The notes: generated from the sequence alone by a model not told the origin. A DNA stretch of 39,571 bases from an uncultured Selenomonadales bacterium (GCA_937877655.1 CALFJC010000086.1:1-39571), one strand, 5' to 3'; positions 7,590 to 15,376 are shown, counted from the stretch's first letter. Made by a program: numbers and translations.

Positions 7590-8312
7590 CTATGCCTCAG
7601 CAAATTTTTTGAAGTCGAAGGTAATAATTTTGTCGCACTCCATCGGCTTGCCTTCTTGGTCGAGTGCGGGCTTGAAAGTCCATTGCATCGCCGCCTTGCG
7701 AGCAATTTCATCGACAAAATATCTGCCCGAAGTCCGCATAACTTTTGTAGCTTTAACCTTGCCGTCCTTGCCGATTGTCGCCGCTATCGAAACATAACCT
7801 TTATAGCCGAGCCCGCTGCCTTTTTCGGGATAAAATTCCGTGATTGTGACGGGCGGTTGTCCCATGAGTTGCTTTGTATTTTTTGGAGCAACGACAATTT
7901 CTTTGTCGGGATTTTCTTCGATTTGTTTTTTGGCTTCCTGTTCGTCCTTTATGACTTGCGGCGGCGGTTGCGGAGTCGGACGTTCGATAATTTTAATTTC
8001 GGGCGGCGGAGGCGGTTCCACTTCCTCGATAAAAACCGGTTCGGGTATGTTGAATTCCGGGACGAATAAATCTCTTGCGCTGAAAGTCGGCAATGTTTCC
8101 TGAACAATTTCTGTCGGAACTGCTTCCGCCTCGATAACAACGACATCTTCGGGCAATAAATCAACGTCAATCCATTCAAACTCCGCAACATCTTCGATTG
8201 TCGGTTCGGGCATGAGATGCGGCAGGACGTATGAAAATCCCAGTGCTGCCAAAAAATGAAAGGCTATCGACGCGAAAATTGTCGTCCGCCAATAAGTTGA
8301 ATATCTCTCCAT
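7590..8312 (-). CDS. tonB: TonB energy-transducing protein
   Basis: 240 residues. The N-terminal helix carries the SxxxH motif of TonB (Ser15-His19). A proline-rich spacer follows (PPPPPEIKIIERPTPQPPPQ, about residues 100-120). The C-terminal TonB domain has YKGYVSIAATIGKDGKV and ends MQWTFKPALDQEGKPME. It couples the proton-motive force, through ExbB/ExbD, to outer-membrane receptors. No receptor gene lies in the window. Placement at the head of the iron operon implies that iron or an iron chelate crosses the outer membrane in a TonB-dependent way, and that the cell has an outer membrane. Confidence 0.93.
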   Translation of the reverse strand: MERYSTYWRTTIFASIAFHFLAALGFSYVLPHLMPEPTIEDVAEFEWIDVDLLPEDVVVIEAEAVPTEIVQETLPTFSARDLFVPEFNIPEPVFIEEVEPPPPPEIKIIERPTPQPPPQVIKDEQEAKKQIEENPDKEIVVAPKNTKQLMGQPPVTITEFYPEKGSGLGYKGYVSIAATIGKDGKVKATKVMRTSGRYFVDEIARKAAMQWTFKPALDQEGKPMECDKIITFDFKKFAEA

Positions 8313-8394
8313 TTTTCATTCCCAATTTATTAGCTGTCAGCTTTTAGCTTTTAGGTTTTTTCATTCCTAATTCCTAATTCTTAATTCCTAATTG
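8313..8394. repeat. Short tandem repeats between exbD and tonB
   Basis: The gap holds AGCTTTTAGCTTTTAG followed by CATTCCTAATTCCTAATTC and variants of the ATTCCTA unit up to 8394. The exbD stop codon lies within it (8388-8390). Similar units occur at 28563-28580 and inside glyS at 38103-38132. Nothing else is visible here apart from the weak tonB ribosome binding site. Confidence 0.6.
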
Positions 8395-8801
8395 CTTTTC
8401 AGCTCCGTAGCGATTGATACACGATAAGCTCCCGATTTTTTCAGCAGGTCGAGTACAGCAACGATGCTTTCATACCGCGCAGATTTATCGCCGCGCAGGA
8501 CAAAAATTGTATCTTTATCCTGCTCCAATGCCCTGTGAACTTTTTCGCCGAGCTCTTGATTAGGCACGGTGTCTTTATCAAAAAGAACGTCGCCGCTTTC
8601 CATTACGGTTATCGGAACAATATTCGGGCGCGTCTCCTGCTTGGCGGTCGTCGATTGCGGCAAACTCACGGGCAATGTATTCGTCTGCACCATGTAAATT
8701 GTGCTTATCATGAAAAACACCAACAGAAAAAGCATTATGTCAATCATCGGAATAATCATGACAAGTGGTTGAGTTTTTTCGCGAAAGTCACGGCGTCTCA
8801 T
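8388..8801 (-). CDS. exbD: ExbD biopolymer transport protein
   Basis: 137 residues with one N-terminal helix (PMIDIMLFLLVFFMIS) containing the conserved protonatable aspartate (Asp21). A periplasmic ExbD/TolR domain follows. It forms the proton channel with ExbB. It overlaps the exbB stop by four bases and has the SD GAAGG. Its last codons (SN and TAG) fall in the short ATTCCTAA repeats. Confidence 0.93.
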   Translation of the reverse strand: MRRRDFREKTQPLVMIIPMIDIMLFLLVFFMISTIYMVQTNTLPVSLPQSTTAKQETRPNIVPITVMESGDVLFDKDTVPNQELGEKVHRALEQDKDTIFVLRGDKSARYESIVAVLDLLKKSGAYRVSIATELKSN

Positions 8802-9445
8802 AAAACAAAACCTTCCGTGTCATCAGATTTTTGTTGCGGCTCAATTTTTCCGCTGACGCCTGCAAGCACGATATTAACCGTCTTATCGAGCTTGGTTAAA
8901 TTTTCGTCAAGCTTCTGTGCAAAATATGTGTGAACAATCAGCGCGAAAATCGAAACACAAAGCCCCGTTGCCGTCGCAATTAACGCTTCGCCGATGCCGC
9001 CCGTTATCGCCAGCGGTTGCCCCGCCTGTATGCTGAAAATATTAAATGATTCAATCATGCCGGAAATTGTTCCCAAAAGTCCGAGCAACGGAGCCAACGT
9101 CACGATCATTGAAAGATAATTTAAACGGGCACGGAGTCTCATTGCTTCTTCTTCGTAAGCAACATTCAACGCAAGTTCGACATTTTCGCCCGCAACTGCC
9201 GCCTTGACGCCCGCCGCCGCAACGAGACCGACGCAAGAATTTTCCTGACTGCAGAAACTTAAAATTTCTTCCGGTCGTCGTCTTGCAAACCAATCCTTAA
9301 GTGTGGACAAAAAATTTTCGTTCCCGTGCGAGGCGTAACTGTAAAATCTGAAACGCTCAATGCCGATTGCGGCAACTGCTATCGAACTGATTAAAAGCAA
9401 GTACATCACCGGTCCGCCTTTGGCGAAAAGTTCAACCACTTCCAA
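8798..9445 (-). CDS. exbB: ExbB/TolQ/MotA-family proton channel protein
   Basis: About 215 residues with three helices, at GGPVMYLLLISSIAVAAIGIE, YLSMIVTLAPLLGLLGTISG and LIATATGLCVSIFALIVHTYF. This is the ExbB topology, with the conserved TLAPLLGLLGT segment. The frame is open from TTG 9466, but a GGGAGAG site (9454-9460) is positioned eight bases upstream of TTG 9445. The start is therefore placed at 9445, giving MEVVELFAKGGPV. It is the first gene of the iron operon, with a promoter at 9489-9517. Confidence 0.9.
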   Translation of the reverse strand: MEVVELFAKGGPVMYLLLISSIAVAAIGIERFRFYSYASHGNENFLSTLKDWFARRRPEEILSFCSQENSCVGLVAAAGVKAAVAGENVELALNVAYEEEAMRLRARLNYLSMIVTLAPLLGLLGTISGMIESFNIFSIQAGQPLAITGGIGEALIATATGLCVSIFALIVHTYFAQKLDENLTKLDKTVNIVLAGVSGKIEPQQKSDDTEGFVL

Positions 9446-9488
9446 AATAAAATCTCTCCCGTTCAATGATAACTGATTTCATTGCGGC

Positions 9489-9517
9489 AGTATAACACAT
9501 GCCTTTTTGAAAAACAA
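9489..9517 (-). promoter_or_regulatory. Promoter of the exbB-led iron operon
   Basis: On the minus strand, TTGTTT (9512-9517) and TATACT (9489-9494) are separated by 17 bases, a good sigma-70-type promoter. An imperfect palindrome, CAATGATAACTGATTTCATTG (9464-9484), lies at and just after the expected transcript start. It partly resembles a Fur box in its TGATAA half. Iron repression is expected for this locus, but the match is weak. The rest of the gap to apbE (9518-9724) holds a second palindrome, CAACTTTTAAAAAGTTG (9575-9591), overlapping a TTGACA on the plus strand that could serve apbE; no good -10 follows at 17 bases. Confidence 0.6.
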
Positions 9518-9724
9518 TATCGGCTGAAAATTTTTATCAATGATTGAAGGGCAAAATTTTTCGGCGAAGAATTTCAACTTTTAAAAAGTTGACAAACAGC
9601 GGTCGCGCTTCTGCTTAAAAAAATTTCTGGAGTAATTCGCCGCGGTTGTACGCAACGCTGCGCATTGCTAGTTCAATAAATTTTTTTTCAATCAATAGCC
9701 GCGCTTGAATTGAAAGGATTTTGC

Positions 9725-10663
9725 ATGAAGAAAATTTTACCGATAATAATTTTTTTGACGGCGATTTTAATTGCAGGTTGTAATTCGGAAAGTTACGGGC
9801 GCACGGAAATTTTGATGGGAACTGTCGTCACGCTGAAGGCGGAAGGAAAAAATTCTCAAGACGCCGTCGAAGAGAGTTTTACTCAAATCGCGGAGCTTGA
9901 GAAAAATATTTTGTCCGACGTGAAAAAAATTGAAGACGCGGCGGGCAACGGCGACTTCATAAAAATTTCTTCCGATGTTTATAAAATTTTGGAGACCGCG
10001 CAGGTTTTCTCCGCATTGACGGACGGAGCTTTTGACGTGACGATTGGCAAAGCGATTGAGTTGTGGGGCATCGACAACGAAAATCCCGGCGTCCCGACAG
10101 ACGAAGAGCTTTCCGCCGTGAAAAATTTTGTCGGCTTCAAACATTTGCAACTGCAAAACGGGGCGGCGCGGCTCGACCTGCGCGGAGTCAAAATCAATTT
10201 GGGCGGCATTGCCAAAGGTTACGGCGTCGACCTTGCGAGAAAAATTTTCGCCGAGAAAAAAATTCAAAGCGGCTTAATCGACTTCGGCACGAGTACAATT
10301 TTCGCCGTCGGCAAGAAAAAAATAGGAATTAAAAATCCCCGCGCAGAAAATGAACTTGCCGCCGTCGGCGAAATTGAAAACTCCGCGCTGTCCACTTCGG
10401 GCGACTATGAAAAATTTTTTATCATCGACAATCGCCGCTATCATCACATAATCAATCCGAAAACCTGCGCGCCCGCCGCAACCGAAATTTTTTCCGTGAG
10501 CGTTGTTGTTGACGGCAGAGAAAAAAATTGCGGCATGCTCGCCGACATTTTGAGCACAACCGCTTTTATCATCGGCAGGGAACGCGCCGAAAAATTTTTA
10601 ATCGAAAATAAAATCCCCGCAAAAATCATTTCATTAATTCAAGCCGAGCATTCGGGAAATTGA
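9725..10663 (+). CDS. apbE: ApbE FAD:protein FMN transferase (lipoprotein)
   Basis: About 312 residues with a lipoprotein signal ending in LIAGC (Cys19). An ApbE domain follows with MGTVVTLKAEG, SDVYKILETAQVFSALTDGAFDVTIG, LGGIAKGYGVD, STSGDYEKF and a C-terminal ADILSTTAFIIG. This enzyme uses FAD to attach FMN to a Ser/Thr in the target motif. The obvious substrate in the window is the FMN-binding lipoprotein at 303-767 (DAISGAS). The frame opens at TTG 9710, but AAAGGA lies six bases before ATG 9725, which also gives the typical signal MKKILP. The gene is divergent from the iron operon. Its 3' end overlaps the convergent lysA by 38 bases. Confidence 0.93.
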   Translation: MKKILPIIIFLTAILIAGCNSESYGRTEILMGTVVTLKAEGKNSQDAVEESFTQIAELEKNILSDVKKIEDAAGNGDFIKISSDVYKILETAQVFSALTDGAFDVTIGKAIELWGIDNENPGVPTDEELSAVKNFVGFKHLQLQNGAARLDLRGVKINLGGIAKGYGVDLARKIFAEKKIQSGLIDFGTSTIFAVGKKKIGIKNPRAENELAAVGEIENSALSTSGDYEKFFIIDNRRYHHIINPKTCAPAATEIFSVSVVVDGREKNCGMLADILSTTAFIIGRERAEKFLIENKIPAKIISLIQAEHSGN

Positions 10664-11927
10664 GTGTGGCAAAATAATCGTTCAAAGTTTCTGCGCGGCG
10701 AATCATTTCAACTTCCCCACTTTCTCTGATTAAAAGTTCCGCGCTCCGAAGCTTGCCGTTGTAATTGAATCCCATTGCGTGCCCGTGCGCGCCCGTATCG
10801 TGAATAATCACAACGTCGCCGACATCGATTTTTGGAAGGCGGCGGTCAATCGCAAATTTATCGTTGTTTTCGCAGAGTGAGCCCGTCACGTCGTAAATTT
10901 CATTGCAAGGCGCATTTTCCTTTCCCAAAATCGTAATGTGATGATAAGCGTCGTAAAGCGCGGGGCGCATCAAATCCGACATGCAAGAATCAAGTCCGAC
11001 ATAATTTTTGTAGGTATTTTTTTTATGCAAAACTGTCGAGACAAGCCAGCCCGCCGAGCCCGTCATTGCACGCCCGCTCTCCATTGCCAAACGAACATTG
11101 CCCAAGCCGTTCGGAACCAAAATTTCGCAGAAAAGTTCTCTGATGCCGTCGCCGACCATTTTTAAATCAACGGGCAATTCGTCGGGGCGATAGGGAATAC
11201 CCAAGCCGCCGCCCAAATTTATGAATTCAAAAGTTATGCCGAGTTCGTTTTTAATCTTCGCGGCAAGTTCAAACATAATTCGCGCCGTGTAAATGAAAGT
11301 CGACGCCTTGCGTTCGTTGGAAGCAATCATTGTGTGCAAGCCGAAACGATTAATCCCTTTGTCGAGACAAATTTTGTAAGCCGCAAAAATTTGCTCGCGA
11401 GTCAAGCCGTATTTTGCCTCCGCCGGGCGTCCGATTATGTCGTTGCCGTCGTTCATGATGTCGGCAGGATTGTAGCGAAAAGAAATTATTTCGGGCAACC
11501 GCGCAGTTTTTTCCAGATAATCAATGTGCGTTATGTCGTCAAGATTTATAATCGCGCCGAGTTTCAAAGCCTTGCGGAATTCTTCGGCGGGCGTATCGTT
11601 TGAAGTCAAAATAATTTTTTCGCCCGTAATTCCTGCCGCCTCGCTGATAAAAAGTTCCGCAAGAGAACTGCAATCGGTACCGGCTCCGTCGCGCCCCATA
11701 ATTTCCACAATGTAAGGATTCGGCGTCGCCTTTATCGCAAAATGTTCGCGGAAGTCGGGAGCCCAAGAAAAAGTCTCGCGCAATTTTCTGAAGTTCTCGC
11801 GGATTGTTTTCTCGTCGTATATGTGAAAAGGCGTCGGAAATTTTTTTATAACTTCACGGAGTTCGGCTTCTGCAAGTGGAAAGTTTTTTGGAGTTTGAAA
11901 AATCTCCGCGTGATTTTCGTTTATCAT
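10626..11927 (-). CDS. lysA: Diaminopimelate decarboxylase-like PLP enzyme
   Basis: 433 residues of fold-type III PLP decarboxylase (alanine racemase-like barrel plus C-terminal beta domain). FAIKATPNP carries the PLP lysine, INLGGGLGIPY binds phosphate, ESGRAMTG is the conserved segment, and CENNDKFAIDR corresponds to the CESGD region of LysA. It would make lysine from meso-diaminopimelate. The substrate helix motif is FGLHTMIASNE rather than the common GxHIGSQ, so it belongs to a divergent LysA branch, and another diamino or carboxylated substrate is not excluded. ATG 11927 is chosen because it has CGGAGGGA ahead; the open frame upstream (to 12161) has no protein-like character and overlaps the divergent gene. 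Confidence 0.8.
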   Translation of the reverse strand: MINENHAEIFQTPKNFPLAEAELREVIKKFPTPFHIYDEKTIRENFRKLRETFSWAPDFREHFAIKATPNPYIVEIMGRDGAGTDCSSLAELFISEAAGITGEKIILTSNDTPAEEFRKALKLGAIINLDDITHIDYLEKTARLPEIISFRYNPADIMNDGNDIIGRPAEAKYGLTREQIFAAYKICLDKGINRFGLHTMIASNERKASTFIYTARIMFELAAKIKNELGITFEFINLGGGLGIPYRPDELPVDLKMVGDGIRELFCEILVPNGLGNVRLAMESGRAMTGSAGWLVSTVLHKKNTYKNYVGLDSCMSDLMRPALYDAYHHITILGKENAPCNEIYDVTGSLCENNDKFAIDRRLPKIDVGDVVIIHDTGAHGHAMGFNYNGKLRSAELLIRESGEVEMIRRAETLNDYFATLNFPNARLELMK

Positions 11928-11948
11928 TGGAATCCCTCCGAATTTTTT

Positions 11949-11976
11949 TGTATACTTTGTGCAATGATTATAACAA
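11949..11976 (-). promoter_or_regulatory. Overlapping divergent promoters for lysA and the metallo-hydrolase gene
   Basis: For lysA, TTGTTA (11971-11976) and TATACA (11949-11954) are 16 bases apart on the minus strand. The same DNA offers a plus-strand -10, TATAAC (11969-11974), with a weak TTTTGT 17 bases before it, for the gene at 12019. The -35 of one promoter overlaps the -10 of the other, so the two transcripts would compete. Confidence 0.55.
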
Positions 11977-12018
11977 AAATTTTTCACAAGGGAATAGAAA
12001 TTTTTTGAGGTGAGGAAC

Positions 12019-12819
12019 TTGACGACTTTAAAAATTTTAATCGAGAACACCAAGCCCGAAGATTCGCCGCTGACTTCGGAGCACGGCTTGAGTTTTTTTG
12101 TCGAGACGGAGCGGACAAAATTTATTTTCGACTGCGGACATACGGGCGCGGCTTTCGACAACGCAAAAATTTTGGGCGTCGATTTGTCGGAGATAAAATT
12201 TGCCGTGTTGAGTCATTCGCATTACGACCACGCGGGCGGCTTTAAAAAACTTTTGGACTTCGCGCCGATTGAAGAAGTTTATACGGGCGAAAATTTTTGG
12301 GCGGAGAAATTTTCTCGGACGGACGACGGCTTCAAGTATCGCGGTTGCGGCTTCGACAAAAATTTTTTGACTGCGCGGGGCATTGAACAAAAAATTTGCC
12401 GCGACGTTTTAAAGCTCGATGAAAATTCTTGGTTGGTCGGGAATTTCAAGCGACGTTACGATTTTGAAACCGTTCCGAAAAAATTTGTCAAGGGCGAAAA
12501 AAAATTGCCCGATGATTTTTCGGACGAAATAATTTTGGTTCTGCGCGAAGGCGACGGCTTGTCGATTGTGACGGCTTGCAGTCATGTCGGCATTTTGAAT
12601 ATCGTTGCCGACGTTCGCGAAAGATTTTCCCTGCCCGTTCATTCAGTTATCGGCGGCTTGCACTTGACGGGCGCGACGCAGGAAAGAATTCTTCGGACGA
12701 TTGACGAGTTAAAAATTTTGGGCGTAAAAAAAATTCTCCCTTGTCATTGTTCGGGAGAAAATTTTATGAAGAATTTTAATGACAGACTTTCAACAGGTTC
12801 AGTTATCAAGATTGAGTAA
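12019..12819 (+). CDS. MBL-fold metallo-hydrolase (COG1237, dihydropteroate synthase-associated type)
   Basis: About 266 residues of the metallo-beta-lactamase fold. The metal-binding motif is SHSHYDHAGG, followed by CSHVGI, GGLHLTGA and a terminal CHCSGE. This order matches the COG1237 family, annotated as 7,8-dihydropterin-6-yl-methyl-aminobenzene phosphate synthase-like; the true substrate is unknown in bacteria. The frame opens at GTG 12010, but that codon is part of GAGGTGAGG. TTG 12019 is placed correctly after it and is preferred. The 3' end overlaps convergent ribH by 14 bases. Confidence 0.82.
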   Translation: MTTLKILIENTKPEDSPLTSEHGLSFFVETERTKFIFDCGHTGAAFDNAKILGVDLSEIKFAVLSHSHYDHAGGFKKLLDFAPIEEVYTGENFWAEKFSRTDDGFKYRGCGFDKNFLTARGIEQKICRDVLKLDENSWLVGNFKRRYDFETVPKKFVKGEKKLPDDFSDEIILVLREGDGLSIVTACSHVGILNIVADVRERFSLPVHSVIGGLHLTGATQERILRTIDELKILGVKKILPCHCSGENFMKNFNDRLSTGSVIKIE

Positions 12820-13345
12820 CTTCGGGATTTTTCGGGCGACGCCCTCTTCTTTTTTTCGGCGGATTAATTAATTCCTCGTCATTCGGCAGATTTTTTAAGA
12901 GATTTGCCATTTCCATAGCAGAAATTGCGGCGTCGAAACCTTTATTGCCCGATTTTGTTCCTGCACGTTCAATCGCCTGCTGAATATTTTCCGTCGTGAC
13001 AATGCCGAAAATTGTCGGGACGCCGCTTTGAAGTCCGACCTGCGCAATGCCTTTTGAAACTTCGTTGCAAACGTAATCGTAATGCGTCGTTGCGCCGCGA
13101 ATCACCGCGCCGAGACAAATTACCGCGTCGAAATTTTTACTCGACGCCATTTTTTTTGCCACGAGCGGAATTTCAAATGCGCCGGGCACCCAAGCCACAG
13201 AAATATTTTCTTCGGGCGTTTCGTGACGTTTGAGAGCGTCCAACGCGCCGTCCAAAAGTTTGCTCGTGATAAAATTGTTGAATCTCGCAACCACAATCGC
13301 GAATTTTAAATCTTTTCCGCTGATTTTTCCTTCAAAAACGTTCAT
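12806..13345 (-). CDS. ribH: 6,7-dimethyl-8-ribityllumazine synthase
   Basis: 179 residues. The lumazine synthase core includes ARFNNFITSKLLDGALDALK, WVPGAFEIPLVAKKM, CLGAVIRGATTHYDYVCNEV and GIVTTENIQQAIERAGTKSGNKG. It condenses the ribBA product with the pyrimidine intermediate in riboflavin synthesis. Most RibH proteins end near residue 155. This one adds a tail of about 25 residues containing KKRRGRRPKNP (164-174), which looks like an AT-hook. The start overlaps the ribBA stop by four bases (ATGA). Last gene of the ribE-ribBA-ribH operon. Confidence 0.95.
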   Translation of the reverse strand: MNVFEGKISGKDLKFAIVVARFNNFITSKLLDGALDALKRHETPEENISVAWVPGAFEIPLVAKKMASSKNFDAVICLGAVIRGATTHYDYVCNEVSKGIAQVGLQSGVPTIFGIVTTENIQQAIERAGTKSGNKGFDAAISAMEMANLLKNLPNDEELINPPKKRRGRRPKNPEVTQS

Positions 13346-14553
13346 TTTGTCTCCTCCTTGTCGAATACATGCCCCATTTTTACCTTTTTGACTGTCAAAT
13401 ACTTTTTATCGAACTTCGTCGCCGCAATTACTATAGGAATTCGTTCCGTTATTGTCAAGCCGTGTCCTTCGAGCCCTGCGCGTTTTGCGGGGTTATTCGT
13501 CAATAATTTTATCGTCGTCAAGCCCAAATCCGATAAAATTTGCGCTCCGATGCCGTAATCGCGTAAATCCGGCTGAAATCCCAGCAAAATATTCGCCTCG
13601 ACGGTATCTTTTCCCGCATCTTGCAGTGCATACGCCCGAATTTTATTCGCCAAACCTATTCCGCGCCCTTCTTGCCGCATGTAAAGCAAAACTCCTTCGC
13701 CCGCCGCGTCAATTTTTCTAAGAGCCGTTGCGAGTTGATCTCCGCAATCGCAACGCAACGAGCCGAGCGCATCTCCCGTCAAACATTCCGAATGAACGCG
13801 AACCAAAACATTTTCTTTGCCCGCAACGTCGCCTTTGACAATCGCCAAATGACATTTCCCGTCAATCGTACTTTCGTAAGCTTTCAGCCGAAAATGCCCG
13901 TATTTGCTCGGAAAATCCACGTCCGCTATCATTTTTACAAATTTTTCCGTGTGTTTTCGATATTCTATCAGCGAACGTACCGTTATTATGTTCAAGCCGT
14001 GACGAATTGCAAACTTTTTCAGCTTTTCCGTGCGCATCATGTGCCCGTCGTCGTCCATTATCTCGCAACACAAGCCCGCAGGATAAAATCCAGCCAATCT
14101 TGCAAGATCCGTTGTCGTTTCCGTGTGACCTGCGCGGCGCAAAACTCCGCCTTCAACCGACCGTAACGGGAAAACATGCCCCGGTTTTCTGAAACTCGAC
14201 GCCTTGGCATTGGGATTCAGCAACATTTTTATCGTGTGGCAACGTTCATAGGCGGAAATTCCCGTATCCGTGTCGTAAGCGTCAATCGAAACCGCAAATG
14301 CCGTCTCGTGATTGTCGGTATTGTTCGCAACCATTTGTTCAATTCCCAATTCGTCAAGCCTTTTGCCGTCAATCGGCGTGCAAATCAAGCCTTTTGCATA
14401 CGTCGCCATAAAATTTATGTCGGCAGGCGTGCAAGTTTCCGCCGCTATTATCAAATCGCCTTCGTTTTCCCGATCCTCGTCGTCAATTACGACAATCATT
14501 TTTCCGCGCCGAATATCTTCTATCGCCTGCTCAACCGTCGCGAATTTTTCCAT
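13342..14553 (-). CDS. ribBA: Bifunctional DHBP synthase / GTP cyclohydrolase II
   Basis: 403 residues. The N-terminal RibB domain (about 1-200) has DDEDRENEGDLI and RRAGHTETTTDLARLAG. The C-terminal RibA domain (about 205-400) has the zinc site CLTGDALGSLRCDCGDQ and RQEGRGIGLANK, followed by DLRDYGIGAQILSDLG. It supplies both precursors of riboflavin. Length and motifs are complete. It lies 17 bases downstream of ribE and overlaps ribH. Confidence 0.96.
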   Translation of the reverse strand: MEKFATVEQAIEDIRRGKMIVVIDDEDRENEGDLIIAAETCTPADINFMATYAKGLICTPIDGKRLDELGIEQMVANNTDNHETAFAVSIDAYDTDTGISAYERCHTIKMLLNPNAKASSFRKPGHVFPLRSVEGGVLRRAGHTETTTDLARLAGFYPAGLCCEIMDDDGHMMRTEKLKKFAIRHGLNIITVRSLIEYRKHTEKFVKMIADVDFPSKYGHFRLKAYESTIDGKCHLAIVKGDVAGKENVLVRVHSECLTGDALGSLRCDCGDQLATALRKIDAAGEGVLLYMRQEGRGIGLANKIRAYALQDAGKDTVEANILLGFQPDLRDYGIGAQILSDLGLTTIKLLTNNPAKRAGLEGHGLTITERIPIVIAATKFDKKYLTVKKVKMGHVFDKEETK

Positions 14554-14570
14554 AAAAATCTCCCCTTTTC

Positions 14571-15206
14571 TTACAAAAATCCGTGTTCCGTCAAAAAATC
14601 TTCCGTTATCGGCGGCGAATTTTTAAATTTTATCAGTCGCTCAACGTATTTTGCCAAAATATCTGTCTCAATGTTCACGAGCGAGCCGATTTTTTTATCT
14701 TTGAAGTTCGTTACCTCCCGTGTATGCGGTATTATCGACACAGAAAAACTTTCAAAATCGGCTTCGACGACCGTTAAACTTATTCCGTCAAGCGAAACGG
14801 AGCCTTTTGCCGCAATTTGCCTCAATAAATTTTTTTCAGCCGAGATTTTTATTAAAAGTGCATTGCCTTCCGCCGTTATTTGTAAAATTTTCCCGACGCC
14901 GTCGATATGTCCGCTGACAATGTGCCCGCCGAATCGTTCTCCGCCTTTCAAAGCGCGCTCCAAATTTATTTTTCCGCCGATTTTTATTTCCGACAGCGAA
15001 GTTTTTCTGAACGTTTCGGGCATTACGTCCGCCGCAAAAAAATTTTCCCCGAATTCAACAACCGTTAAACAAATCCCGTTCGTGTTTATGCTGTCGCCGA
15101 TTTTTATGTCCGATAAAATTTTTTCGCAAGAAATTTCGATTCGCCCGCCGTTTAAGCCCTTCAACCGCCCGATTTCCTCTATTATCCCCGTAAAAATTTC
15201 TGCCAC
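14571..15206 (-). CDS. ribE: Riboflavin synthase, alpha chain
   Basis: 211 residues with the duplicated lumazine-binding domain: FTGIIEEIGRLKGL and GDSINTNGICLTVVEFGENFF in the first half, GHIVSGHIDGVGKI and KGSVSLDGISLTVVEADFESFSV in the second. It dismutates two dimethylribityllumazine molecules to riboflavin. The apparent GTG start (15206) is immediately next to the G-rich GGGGG. The ATT codon at 15197, giving the family-typical MFTGIIEEIG, lies at better SD distance, so the exact start is uncertain. First gene after the FMN riboswitch. Confidence 0.93.
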   Translation of the reverse strand: MAEIFTGIIEEIGRLKGLNGGRIEISCEKILSDIKIGDSINTNGICLTVVEFGENFFAADVMPETFRKTSLSEIKIGGKINLERALKGGERFGGHIVSGHIDGVGKILQITAEGNALLIKISAEKNLLRQIAAKGSVSLDGISLTVVEADFESFSVSIIPHTREVTNFKDKKIGSLVNIETDILAKYVERLIKFKNSPPITEDFLTEHGFL

Positions 15207-15212
15207 CCCCGT

Positions 15213-15243
15213 AAAAAATTAAACCGCCTAAAACTTCAGGCGG
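15213..15243 (-). terminator. Riboswitch-controlled intrinsic terminator upstream of ribE
   Basis: On the minus strand CCGCCT and AGGCGG pair across GAAGTTTT (15224-15243) and are followed by TTTAATTTTTT. It lies between the FMN aptamer and the ribE start, so it is the likely expression platform: FMN binding would favour termination. Confidence 0.8.
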
Positions 15244-15258
15244 GTAAATTCCATTATT

Positions 15259-15370
15259 CAAAACTTTTCCATCCGGACTTTTACCGTCGGTCTCGGAATT
15301 TCGCCGAGTCATGCTTTTCAGCTCGCGGACTGTCACCGCCGGTGGAGATTTTCACTCCGCCCCAAGTTTC
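15259..15370 (-). promoter_or_regulatory. FMN riboswitch (RFN element)
   Basis: The minus strand shows the RFN core in order: GGGGCGGAGTGAAAATCTCC, ACCGGCGGTGACAGTCCGCG, a variable arm, CGGCGAAATTCCGAG, then ACCGACGGTAAAAGTCCGGA followed by TGG, and AAGTTTT closing P1 against AAACTT. It precedes ribE-ribBA-ribH and is followed by a terminator at 15213-15243. It should reduce expression of these three genes when FMN is plentiful; ribD is not under it. Confidence 0.95.
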
Positions 15371-15376
15371 ACGCTT

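Noticed and set aside
7580..7717. 46-codon extension of the FTR1 frame into tonB
   Set aside because: No signal or membrane character; it overlaps the conserved TonB C-terminus. A signal peptide begins at ATG 7579.
8330..8394. Short tandem repeats considered as a CRISPR array
   Set aside because: Units of about 7-9 bp without spacers; no cas genes in the window.
11928..12161. N-terminal extension of lysA by 78 codons
   Set aside because: It covers the divergent promoter region and the start of the MBL gene. ATG 11927 has CGGAGGGA and begins a normal-length enzyme.
13452..14626. Several open frames on the plus strand across ribBA
   Set aside because: All are shadows of ribBA and ribE; no starts with SDs and no recognisable proteins.
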